From assembly GCA_030018855.1 (NCBI GenBank), contig JASEHG010000036.1, forward strand, positions 1 to 13,265: DNA of 13,265 bases, given 5' to 3'. Below are positions 6,839 to 12,337 of this stretch, piece after piece. The notes under the pieces were generated by a model. It saw nothing but the letters and a program-made list of their open reading frames with translations, was not told the origin of the DNA and did not search any database. A program made the position numbers and the translations under genes. The stretch is from Candidatus Brocadiaceae bacterium (GTDB lineage: Bacteria; Planctomycetota; Brocadiia; Brocadiales; Bathyanammoxibiaceae). Every line of letters begins with the position of its first letter. Position 1 is the stretch's first letter.

Positions 6839-6988
6839 TTATCCGGCCTTCTTCCCACGGTACCAATAACCTACTCCCACTCCAATAACAAAAACAATGG
6901 GTATTACATAAACATGAGGTATCAACGGCGGCATCTTTTTCCCTTCGGCCGCAGCTAGTACCCAATAGATTACATCAGCAAACTCCAT
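6839..6988 (-). CDS. Small single-helix membrane protein (49 aa), copy 1 of a tandem pair
   Basis: The ATG at 6988-6986 is preceded by GAAAGGAGGGTA, the same ribosome-binding block as in the downstream copy. The 49-residue protein reads MEFADVIYWVLAAAEGKK, a Met-Pro-Pro turn, a hydrophobic helix (about residues 26-40) and a tail Gly-Tyr-Trp-Tyr-Arg-Gly-Lys-Lys-Ala-Gly. Positive charges flank the helix on both sides, so topology is unclear. The two copies share the layout Leu-Ala-x-Ala, Lys-Lys, helix, Tyr-Trp-Tyr-Arg. A promoter-like pair lies 58 bases upstream. Function unknown. Confidence 0.75.
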   Translation of the reverse strand: MEFADVIYWVLAAAEGKKMPPLIPHVYVIPIVFVIGVGVGYWYRGKKAG

Positions 6989-7045
6989 CTTGGTCGCTTA
7001 CCCTCCTTTCATCCCTTCGTGCCCCCAGTACATTCTCAGGCTACT

Positions 7046-7073
7046 TATTTACACAATTAATGGAGAAAGTCAA
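7046..7073 (-). promoter_or_regulatory. Candidate promoter for the small membrane-protein pair
   Basis: TTGACT (7073-7068) and TAAATA (7051-7046) on the minus strand are 16 bases apart, in the 97-base gap after the TPR gene. The -10 is weak, so transcription by read-through from htpX is an alternative. Confidence 0.35.
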
Positions 7074-7085
7074 GAGATTTCTCCC

Positions 7086-7877
7086 TCACCTCTGCCTTAT
7101 TTCCGCAAGTCTCTTCTTTACAAAGGAGGATCTCTCCCCCTTTAACTCTATGTACCTCTCAAAGCATTCAATGGCCCCCAGTTCATCTTTTAGATGTAAG
7201 TCATAGAGTAGCCCCAAATTATAATAGGCATTGGCATACTTAGGGTCAAGTTTTACGGCCTCCAGATAGGTCTTCTCGGCCTCTTTGAACTTCTTCTTCT
7301 CGGTGTAGAGCCACCCAAGATTGTTATACAGTGAACAAAGATGCTCTTGCGTCCCCTTTTCCTTTAATTGGGCCACTGCATTTTCTAAAAAGGAAATGGC
7401 CTTGTCATATTCTTTAGCCTCTATGCAGCATTTGCCCAGCCTCATGTACACCGTGGGGTCACTGGCCCCCAATTCCAGGACCGAGGAATAGACCTCTCTG
7501 GCAGCGGGGTAATTACCCCTGGAGTAGAATTGATTCCCCAGTTCTAATAACTTCTCTACGCCTTTTTCGTGGGCTTCTTCTTTTTGCTTCTCCTTCTCCT
7601 TAGCCCTGAGTTTGCCAACCTCTGCAGGGAGTGGTTTACCCTGTTTTTCCAGTCGCTCCCCCAGCTCCATTAACACCCTCTCCAGGTTTTCTGCCCGTTT
7701 TTTCTCTTCTGCAAGGGACTGTAGTACCTCTTTATACTTCTCAGAGCTTTCCTCCCGCTTCTTCCTCTCTACCTTAAGCTCTTCCTTAGCCCTGTCCGCT
7801 TTATCCTTCTTGCACCCAAACGGGAGGGCAAAGAGGCAAAAAAGGACTATTCCGCCTTGTAGTAGTCTTCTATTCAT
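7086..7877 (-). CDS. Exported coiled-coil TPR protein, probable lipoprotein
   Basis: The 263-residue protein starts with Arg-Arg and a hydrophobic segment (8-20) ending in Pro-Phe-Gly-Cys, with Cys-22 as probable lipidation site; Pro at -3 departs from the usual lipobox. Residues 25-108 are very rich in Lys and Glu with heptad-like spacing and should form a coiled coil. At least four tetratricopeptide-type repeats follow (about 108-250), e.g. GNQFYSRGNYPAAREVYSSV, AKEYDKAISFLENAV, YNNLGWLYTEKKKFKEAEKTY and AYYNLGLLYD. TPRs are protein-docking scaffolds; partners are unknown. It starts 71 bases after the RAM gene on the same strand. The ribosome binding site is weak (GGAAACGG, 13 bases upstream). 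Confidence 0.82.
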   Translation of the reverse strand: MNRRLLQGGIVLFCLFALPFGCKKDKADRAKEELKVERKKREESSEKYKEVLQSLAEEKKRAENLERVLMELGERLEKQGKPLPAEVGKLRAKEKEKQKEEAHEKGVEKLLELGNQFYSRGNYPAAREVYSSVLELGASDPTVYMRLGKCCIEAKEYDKAISFLENAVAQLKEKGTQEHLCSLYNNLGWLYTEKKKFKEAEKTYLEAVKLDPKYANAYYNLGLLYDLHLKDELGAIECFERYIELKGERSSFVKKRLAEIRQR

Positions 7878-7948
7878 AATCTATGAGCCGTTTCCAATAT
7901 CCTATCTAGCCAGAGGTACAGAACGATTCCTCACTTAAAAGGTCGGAG

Positions 7949-8185
7949 CTACTGTACGCAACAGCACGTGATAGTCTTTGTAACCCCCGTGATAATCCTA
8001 ACCTTGGAGAGGACCAGATTGCCAAGGCTCTTTAGGTCTGCCGTCTCAACCACTACAACGATGTCATGCGGGCCAGAGACTGCCTCGGCAGTCTTTACCC
8101 CGGCAATAGAGTTTAACTTGTCCAGGATTTCCTGGGCCTTTACCCCTGTGGTTATGTCAACCAGGATGTAGGCCTTGACAGCCAT
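7949..8185 (-). CDS. Stand-alone RAM (Lrp/AsnC C-terminal) ligand-binding domain protein
   Basis: The 78-residue protein is the ferredoxin-like RAM fold alone, without the DNA-binding helix-turn-helix of Lrp/AsnC: AYILVDITTG (strand 1), a helix EILDKLNSI, GVKTAEAVSGPHDIVVVVET (strands 2-3 with the Gly-Pro-His-Asp turn typical of the family) and a second helix, ending in GVTKTITCCCV. Such domains oligomerise and bind amino acids or similar small molecules. Three consecutive cysteines at the C terminus are unusual. It lies 16 bases after htpX, with GAGGG about 12 bases before the ATG, so it is probably in the htpX operon. Ligand unknown. Confidence 0.85.
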   Translation of the reverse strand: MAVKAYILVDITTGVKAQEILDKLNSIAGVKTAEAVSGPHDIVVVVETADLKSLGNLVLSKVRIITGVTKTITCCCVQ

Positions 8186-8201
8186 TAGGCATCATTTCCC
8201 T

Positions 8202-9182
8202 CTATGACCCTCGTCTCTCCATATACACGGGGCCAAGCCTGGACAGGTACCCTATCCTCTTGAGCATATTGGGATGGGTGCTAAATATCTCTAAAAGCCT
8301 ATCGTCAAGACCCACCTTTGCCCTTCCGGTCCTTAAGGCCTCAAGCTCCTTGGCATCAATGCTGCCACTCATGTCAGCGTCAAGCTGTCTCAGGTCTTTT
8401 ATCTCGCTCCTGGCCATGGAGGGGTCATTAGCAAAGAAGGCCTTATAGCCCTCACATTCATGCAGTGCCTCCTTAGGCACTCTGGCACTGCCGTATACGA
8501 GTTTGTACAGGGCAGTGGCCATATCATGGGGCGTATTTCCTAATTTCACACTGCCTAAATCCGCATAGTATTCCCTTATCCTGGAACCGTAGAGCACCAG
8601 GAGATTCGTGACAAAGTACAGGACAAAGGCAACGATGCCAATTATGACGGCCTGGTTACCCCCCCTCTCCCTGTCCCTGGGCATGAACATGAAGTGCCAG
8701 GCTATGTACCATAGGACCATAGGCACCAATGAGAGCATGGTTATTACGGCCACATCCCTGTGCTTAAGGTGCGATATCTCATGCCCCAGGACTGCCCTAA
8801 GCTCTTTGGGAGAGAGAAGTCTCATGATAGACTCCGTCACACAAACCCTCCCATCTCCTCCCCACCTACCAAAGGCAAAGGCATTGGGTATAGGTATACT
8901 GGCAATCCCCACCCTGGGTTTGCGTATCCCTGCGGCATCGGCTAGTTCCTCTACCGTCCTGTGCAGTTCAGGGCATTCGGACTCAGAGACATACCGTACC
9001 CCCATAGACATCTCTACCATCTTCGGGCCGAGGAGGTACTGCACCAAGAGCATTATTACGGCAATAGCCCCATAAGCTATGAAGTTTCCCAGCCCTATGG
9101 CATAGGCCGCCCCGATTATGATGCCATAGACTATTCCAAACATCAAAGTCATAAGAAGATACAGCCTAAATGTCAGCCACAT
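8202..9182 (-). CDS. htpX: HtpX-type M48 zinc metalloprotease with an EF-hand-like loop
   Basis: HtpX is an integral membrane endopeptidase that degrades misfolded membrane proteins. The 326-residue protein has two N-terminal helices (about 5-25, 30-52), the zinc site VLGHEISHLKHRD (His-134, Glu-135, His-138), two more helices (about 145-165, 178-200) and the third ligand Glu-204 in REYYAD. The C-terminal THPNMLKRI element (302-310) is also typical. Between them, residues 268-279 form a canonical 12-residue EF-hand calcium loop (Asp, Asp, Ser, Gly, Ile, Asp and Glu at positions 1, 3, 5, 6, 8, 9 and 12), which E. coli HtpX lacks. The ATG has GGGGTGAG shortly upstream. A strong promoter lies at 9237-9265. 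It leads an apparent operon with the RAM and TPR genes. Confidence 0.92.
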   Translation of the reverse strand: MWLTFRLYLLMTLMFGIVYGIIIGAAYAIGLGNFIAYGAIAVIMLLVQYLLGPKMVEMSMGVRYVSESECPELHRTVEELADAAGIRKPRVGIASIPIPNAFAFGRWGGDGRVCVTESIMRLLSPKELRAVLGHEISHLKHRDVAVITMLSLVPMVLWYIAWHFMFMPRDRERGGNQAVIIGIVAFVLYFVTNLLVLYGSRIREYYADLGSVKLGNTPHDMATALYKLVYGSARVPKEALHECEGYKAFFANDPSMARSEIKDLRQLDADMSGSIDAKELEALRTGRAKVGLDDRLLEIFSTHPNMLKRIGYLSRLGPVYMERRGS

Positions 9183-9236
9183 TTTTTTCTCACCCCATTT
9201 GTTGTAATGACAAGGACTCCCTTTTCGTTTTTCTTT

Positions 9237-9265
9237 ACTATAGCAACCCTAAAGTTATATGTCAA
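9237..9265 (-). promoter_or_regulatory. Strong sigma70-type promoter for htpX
   Basis: TTGACA (9265-9260) and TATAGT (9242-9237) on the minus strand are exactly 17 bases apart. Transcription would start near 9230, giving a leader of about 48 bases before the htpX ATG. Confidence 0.75.
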
Positions 9266-9309
9266 CTCCTAACCTCTGAGCTTCAGTGGAGTATATAGAT
9301 AGACAGCAG

Positions 9310-9338
9310 TTGACAGTGCATATCTCAGAATGTATACT
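9310..9338 (+). promoter_or_regulatory. Strong sigma70-type promoter for tRNA-Val
   Basis: TTGACA (9310-9315) and TATACT (9333-9338) on the plus strand are 17 bases apart. The start would be near 9345, about 70 bases before the tRNA-like copy and 150 before the intact tRNA-Val. It diverges from the htpX promoter. Confidence 0.72.
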
Positions 9339-9349
9339 TCCCACAGCAG

Positions 9350-9376
9350 GTAGGGGCGGGGTAACCCCGCCCCTAC
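9350..9376. repeat. 13-bp GC-rich palindrome (GTAGGGGCGGGGT...)
   Basis: The arms 9350-9362 and 9364-9376 are perfect reverse complements around one central A. It resembles the shorter element at 2390-2416. It falls just downstream of the predicted tRNA-Val transcription start, so the precursor would begin with a very stable hairpin. Confidence 0.7.
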
Positions 9377-9413
9377 AGGGTAACCCCAGGAGATTGGTAA
9401 AAACACTCCAGCA

Positions 9414-9467
9414 GGGCGATTAGCTCAATTGGCTAGAGCGTCCGCCTCAGGCGGAAGGTCAGTGGTT
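9414..9467 (+). pseudogene. Truncated tRNA copy related to the tRNA-Val next to it
   Basis: Positions 9414-9439 repeat the first 26 bases of the tRNA-Val beginning at 9498 (acceptor 5' strand and D arm). The anticodon arm differs and is two bases shorter: a TCCGC/GCGGA stem would close a loop of only five bases. AGGTCAGTGGTT (9456-9467) again matches, then the T loop and the 3' acceptor strand are missing and unrelated sequence runs to 9497. It cannot make a normal tRNA. The offset between the copies is 84 bases, which suggests a decayed tandem duplicate or a recombined neighbour tRNA. Confidence 0.75.
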
Positions 9468-9497
9468 AGCTGTAGTTGAGCGGTTAAGGGGTTGATA

Positions 9498-9574
9498 GGG
9501 CGATTAGCTCAATTGGCTAGAGCGCTTGCCTTACAAGCAAGAGGTCAGTGGTTCAAGTCCACTATCGCCCACCA
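9498..9574 (+). tRNA. tRNA-Val (anticodon UAC)
   Basis: Acceptor GGGCGAT pairs with ATCGCCC; D stem GCTC/GAGC; anticodon stem CTTGC/GCAAG around loop CTTACAA with anticodon TAC; T stem AGTGG/CCACT with loop TTCAAGT. The discriminator A at 9571 is followed by an encoded CCA. The last 13 bases overlap the 3' end of the nuclease gene on the opposite strand. Confidence 0.97.
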
Positions 9575-10107
9575 TAATTCCACATCCTCTGGAAGTAATC
9601 CCGGCACTTCTGGGCCACAGAGGCATCATCTATGAAGACTGCATTCTCCCACGAGTTGTACTCGGCATTGTCTGACCAGTTATAAGACCCGGTCTGGACT
9701 ACTCGGCCGTCGTATATGGCAATCTTGTTGTGCATTTTCCCAAACCCCTTTATCCCACTGAGTACCTTCAGATTGAACCCATTGTCAACTAGAAAGCGGT
9801 ACTCTGAGTGGCCCTTGGCATCCCTCTTAATCTGCATCTCGTCCAGGATAATCCTAATCCTTACCCCCCTCTTCTTTGCGTCTAATAGGGCCTGGGCAAT
9901 AGGGCCTGCCGTGAAATCATAGATTGCAATATCTATAGATTTTCCGGATAAGTTTATACGCTTGATAATCTCGTCCCGTATGCTTTCCTGGGTAAGCGGT
10001 GCTGGTGAGAAGAATACCTGAGTCCCTGAACCCCCACCCCCAAGACCACTGGGGGCCATACATAACACTATCAGCACAACCCCTAATCTGTAAAGCACAC
10101 TATTCAT
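9562..10107 (-). CDS. Secreted single-HKD phospholipase-D-family nuclease (Nuc-like)
   Basis: The 181-residue protein has a hydrophobic N terminus (about 5-19) ahead of a Gly-rich stretch, consistent with export to the periplasm. One HKD motif is present: His-126, Lys-128 and Asp-133 (HNKIAIYD), followed by GSYNWS and Glu-155. Single-motif members of about this size, such as the plasmid endonuclease Nuc, act as dimers on DNA phosphodiesters; by analogy this is an extracytoplasmic nuclease, although a phospholipase is not excluded. The upstream segment SIDIAIYDF and the RIRIILDE strand are also typical. No ribosome binding site precedes the ATG and the promoter places the transcription start at the ATG. 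The TAG stop lies inside the tRNA-Val acceptor stem on the other strand. Confidence 0.88.
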   Translation of the reverse strand: MNSVLYRLGVVLIVLCMAPSGLGGGGSGTQVFFSPAPLTQESIRDEIIKRINLSGKSIDIAIYDFTAGPIAQALLDAKKRGVRIRIILDEMQIKRDAKGHSEYRFLVDNGFNLKVLSGIKGFGKMHNKIAIYDGRVVQTGSYNWSDNAEYNSWENAVFIDDASVAQKCRDYFQRMWNYGGR

Positions 10108-10114
10108 GTAGTAA

Positions 10115-10142
10115 AATATACCACCCCACTATATTTTGTCAA
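10115..10142 (-). promoter_or_regulatory. Promoter of the nuclease gene, predicted to give a leaderless mRNA
   Basis: TTGACA (10142-10137) and TATATT (10120-10115) on the minus strand are 16 bases apart. Only seven bases separate the -10 from the ATG at 10107, so transcription would start at or next to the A of the start codon. Confidence 0.6.
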
Positions 10143-10406
10143 TAAGCAGTATTTTGCTTTTTATGATTCCCATAATAAGTAAATTTCTCTTTATATGTAC
10201 AATTTATCCGCCAAGACTCCCCATAATCCGAGGCTAAATATTGGGGTCTGCACCGTAAAGCACCCCCAAACTCCCCCCAAAGCCAGTCGGCCATTTCTAC
10301 CCATACCCATAAATTAGTGTTACATGCGAAGTAGTTGTGGAATGAACAGAAAAAATAGATTCACACAGACTGGAATCAGACATCCCCCCAAACACTAATA
10401 AATCAC
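10143..10406. other. Intergenic stretch with no recognisable gene
   Basis: Between the nuclease promoter and the tRNA-Asp leader I find no convincing reading frame, RNA fold or repeat. Two C-rich spots (CACCCCCAAACTCCCCCCAA from 10261, and CATCCCCCCAAACA from 10381) stand out only by composition. Confidence 0.5.
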
Positions 10407-10435
10407 TTGAAAACAGGCTGTAAAACTGGTAAAAG
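10407..10435 (+). promoter_or_regulatory. Candidate promoter for tRNA-Asp
   Basis: TTGAAA (10407-10412) and TAAAAG (10430-10435) are 17 bases apart. The start would lie near 10442, about 70 bases before tRNA-Asp. The -10 match is only moderate. Confidence 0.4.
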
Positions 10436-10511
10436 ACACCGTAGGAGCAGGGGCACGTTGTCCGTCTCAGGCAGAGGCACCTACAGGTTAAAGGGTTTAA
10501 AGTCTAAAGGT

Positions 10512-10588
10512 GGGGCCGTAGCTCAATTGGTTAGAGTACCAGACTGTCGATCTGGGGGTTGCGGGTTCAAGTCCCGTCGGCCTCGCCA
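10512..10588 (+). tRNA. tRNA-Asp (anticodon GUC)
   Basis: Acceptor GGGGCCG pairs with CGGCCTC (one G-U); anticodon stem CCAGA/TCTGG encloses loop CTGTCGA with anticodon GTC; T stem GCGGG/CCCGT with loop TTCAAGT. G73 fits aspartate identity, and CCA is encoded (10586-10588). Confidence 0.97.
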
Positions 10589-10615
10589 GTATGTTGATTC
10601 ACCACATTTATTCTC

Positions 10616-10643
10616 TTGCATTTTTCTGAGACCCTGCTATACT
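10616..10643 (+). promoter_or_regulatory. Extended -10 promoter for the lipoprotein gene
   Basis: TTGCAT (10616-10621) and TATACT (10638-10643) are 16 bases apart and TGC precedes the -10, an extended -10 element. A start near 10650 excludes the upstream ATG at 10616 as the translation start. Confidence 0.5.
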
Positions 10644-10696
10644 TCTGTTCCATAATGAGAGTCAATTCCTTGCCTGTAAGAGAACGGGTTTACAAA

Positions 10697-11221
10697 ATGC
10701 TCAGTAGGATATTCCTCCCGGGCATATTACTCTTCTCACTATTCTGCGGTTGTGCCGGCCTGGATAAACAAAAGAGTGCCGAGCATCGCTTCAAGCTCAT
10801 CAAACCCATTACCAGTGAAGAACTGCGATTTGAGGATGAGTCTATCCTGGTAAGATTTACACCTGAACATAAAAGAATCTACTTTACCCTCTGGAACAAG
10901 ACCCAGACCCCCATGAAGATTTTATGGGATGAGGTCATCTTTATAAACCCCGAGGGGCAGAGTAACTGGGTACTCAACTCACAGGAGACTTATAGGGACG
11001 TAGGAAAGGTAGCTGTTGGGGCCCATCCACTCTTAGACCAATCAATAATCCCCTCGGGTACCTCCCACGGCGATTACGCACGCCCCTATCCAACGGGGCC
11101 ACAAGAGACCTACATCTACCCTGAAAAATATGCCCAGGGCTGCCGCTTCAGTCTTGTCCTCCCACTGGAGATAAACGAGCGGACAAAGGTCTACACCTTC
11201 GGCTTTGAGATAGTAGAATAA
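10697..11221 (+). CDS. Putative lipoprotein of unknown function
   Basis: From the ATG at 10697 the product has 174 residues and begins MLSRIFLPG, a hydrophobic core, then Phe-Cys-Gly-Cys-Ala with Cys-19 as likely lipidation site. In-frame ATGs at 10616 and 10655 would add 27 or 14 residues; 10616 overlaps the predicted promoter, while 10655 lies only a few bases after the predicted transcription start and cannot be ruled out. The mature part looks like a beta-rich domain (RIYFTLWNKTQTPMKILWDEV, then an INPEGQSNWVLNSQETY segment), a pattern like lipoproteins that wrap 'non-identical' N-terminal strands around an Ig-like core; I do not recognise a family. It follows tRNA-Asp by 108 bases. There is no clear SD at either start. 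Confidence 0.72.
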   Translation: MLSRIFLPGILLFSLFCGCAGLDKQKSAEHRFKLIKPITSEELRFEDESILVRFTPEHKRIYFTLWNKTQTPMKILWDEVIFINPEGQSNWVLNSQETYRDVGKVAVGAHPLLDQSIIPSGTSHGDYARPYPTGPQETYIYPEKYAQGCRFSLVLPLEINERTKVYTFGFEIVE

Positions 11222-11304
11222 ACGCCAGGAACCCCTGCCAGCGGTACCACGCACACCTTTTCACCCCCTTGCAAAGAGACAAGTCCCATTTAAGTAACTG
11301 CACC

Positions 11305-11333
11305 TTGACATGCGAAGCCCTGGAGGATATAAA
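11305..11333 (+). promoter_or_regulatory. Strong sigma70-type promoter for tRNA-Arg (and perhaps tRNA-Lys)
   Basis: TTGACA (11305-11310) and TATAAA (11328-11333) are exactly 17 bases apart. The start would be near 11340, about 65 bases before tRNA-Arg. No separate promoter is seen before tRNA-Lys, so the two may share a precursor. Confidence 0.72.
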
Positions 11334-11404
11334 GATTATAAAGATATAGTTTAAGGGTTCAATTGTTTTAACAGTAGTGGTCGTCATCCACACGAGGTAG
11401 ATTT

Positions 11405-11478
11405 GCACCCGTAGCTCAACAGGACAGAGTAGTGGACTTCGAATCCAACGGTTGCAGGTTCGAGTCCTGCCGGGTGCG
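11405..11478 (+). tRNA. tRNA-Arg (anticodon UCG)
   Basis: Acceptor GCACCCG pairs with CGGGTGC; the anticodon loop is CTTCGAA with anticodon TCG; T stem GCAGG/CCTGC with loop TTCGAGT. The top pair of the anticodon stem (27-43) is a G-A mismatch and the D stem ends in a G-U pair. The discriminator is G and no CCA is encoded. Confidence 0.94.
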
Positions 11479-11480
11479 AA

Positions 11481-11555
11481 ATTAGGGATTAGGGAACAGG
11501 GGTTAGCAAACATTACTAACTCCAACCCCCTAATCCCTACCCCCTAGTCCCTAAT
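11481..11555. repeat. TTAGGG-type inverted repeat between two tRNA genes
   Basis: ATTAGGGATTAGGG (11481-11494) is the reverse complement of 11542-11555 except for one base, and inner parts (GTTAG 11502-11506 with CTAAC 11516-11520; GGGGTT 11499-11504 with AACCCC 11524-11529) could also pair. It fills almost the whole spacer between tRNA-Arg and tRNA-Lys. It is related to the element at 428-456. Confidence 0.65.
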
Positions 11556-11560
11556 AATGA

Positions 11561-11633
11561 GCGCCCTTAGCTCAGCCGGTAGAGCAACTGACTCTTAATC
11601 AGTGGGTCGGAGGTTCGAATCCTCCAGGGCGCA
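11561..11633 (+). tRNA. tRNA-Lys (anticodon CUU)
   Basis: Acceptor GCGCCCT pairs with AGGGCGC; anticodon stem ACTGA/TCAGT around CTCTTAA with anticodon CTT; T stem GGAGG/CCTCC with loop TTCGAAT. Discriminator A at 11633; no encoded CCA. Confidence 0.97.
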
Positions 11634-11688
11634 CTTTTAAAAAGATTCCATAACAAACAAAAAGTTCATTTTCTACTGCCAACCAAAT

Positions 11689-12228
11689 ATGATTAAAGAA
11701 GACCTCTTCAAATATCTGAGAGGATTCACTAAAGGACATCCTTTCACGGCTTCCTCGCTGAAAGAAATCGCAATAAGACGTGGCTACTCAGAAGAGGACG
11801 CGGAGGACACCGTAAAATATCTGGAGGAATACGAAAAGGCATTACCGTGGGCAGACATTACCAAAGGGAAGATGGCAGGGATGATAGCCGTTACATTGCT
11901 AACGCCTTTTATCGGTCTTCTTAATTTAATCTTTCTCTGGAGAGACAAATCTCAGCGTATAAGGTCTATAATAGCCCTGGCTGGAAGTCTTACATTGACA
12001 ATCCTCTTTGGCACCGTTCCGCTTACAATCGTTTTTTTTACTTTTTTCCCCCTGCCTTTAATATTTTTCCCTCATTTTTTTAATAAATCTCTTTATCTTT
12101 ATCAACTTTCCGGACAATTAAGTTCAATAGCAACGGGATGCCAAACTGGGCTGGTTATATGGATGGTAGTAGAAGCGATCAAGGCATATCAGAGGTCGGC
12201 GGTATCAAAATTAGGTCGTGTGTCTTAA
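11689..12228 (+). CDS. Membrane protein of unknown function, tandem paralog A (179 aa)
   Basis: The protein has an N-terminal soluble helical segment (about 1-50; DLFKYLRG, then PFTASSLKEIAIRRGYSEEDAEDTVKYLEEYEK, broken here only by description) followed by hydrophobic helices (about 63-85, 100-120, 120-140, 148-163) and a short polar tail. The FLWRDKSQRI segment between helices 1 and 2 is shared with its neighbour. The first 50 residues agree with the paralog at 12338 in about 42 positions, the membrane part much less. The GYSEEDA-type helix pair is reminiscent of small UBA-like or RuvA-C-like folds, but I do not assign one. There is no Shine-Dalgarno sequence before the ATG. It begins 55 bases after tRNA-Lys. 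Confidence 0.75.
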   Translation: MIKEDLFKYLRGFTKGHPFTASSLKEIAIRRGYSEEDAEDTVKYLEEYEKALPWADITKGKMAGMIAVTLLTPFIGLLNLIFLWRDKSQRIRSIIALAGSLTLTILFGTVPLTIVFFTFFPLPLIFFPHFFNKSLYLYQLSGQLSSIATGCQTGLVIWMVVEAIKAYQRSAVSKLGRVS

Positions 12229-12337
12229 AACTTACTTAAGACCCTAATGGCCTCCTCAGCATCTTAATGGCCATGTTCTTTTAGACATACAAACTATAAG
12301 CACCCATGTTCTACTGCCAGGTAATCGTCAAGTAAAT

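Noticed and set aside
8608..9075. Plus-strand frame of 155 codons opposite htpX
   Set aside because: The minus strand encodes HtpX with its zinc motif; the opposite frame has no features.
9441..9455. UCA anticodon (UGA suppressor or selenocysteine tRNA) in the truncated tRNA copy
   Set aside because: A seven-base loop reading TCA would need C at position 33 and leaves a mismatched stem, and the molecule lacks the T arm and 3' acceptor. It is a remnant, not a suppressor tRNA.
10407..10655. Plus-strand frame of 82 codons across tRNA-Asp
   Set aside because: It includes the whole tRNA in translation (the VRVPDCRSGGCGFKSRRP-type artefact) and is not a real protein.
11148..11525. Minus-strand frame of 125 codons across tRNA-Arg
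   Set aside because: It reads through the tRNA gene antisense; such frames (with NRWIRSPLL-like sequence) are common false calls at tRNA genes.
11481..11555. Telomere-like TTAGGG repeats
   Set aside because: Only two or three imperfect units in an inverted arrangement inside a tRNA spacer; no sign of a replicon end.
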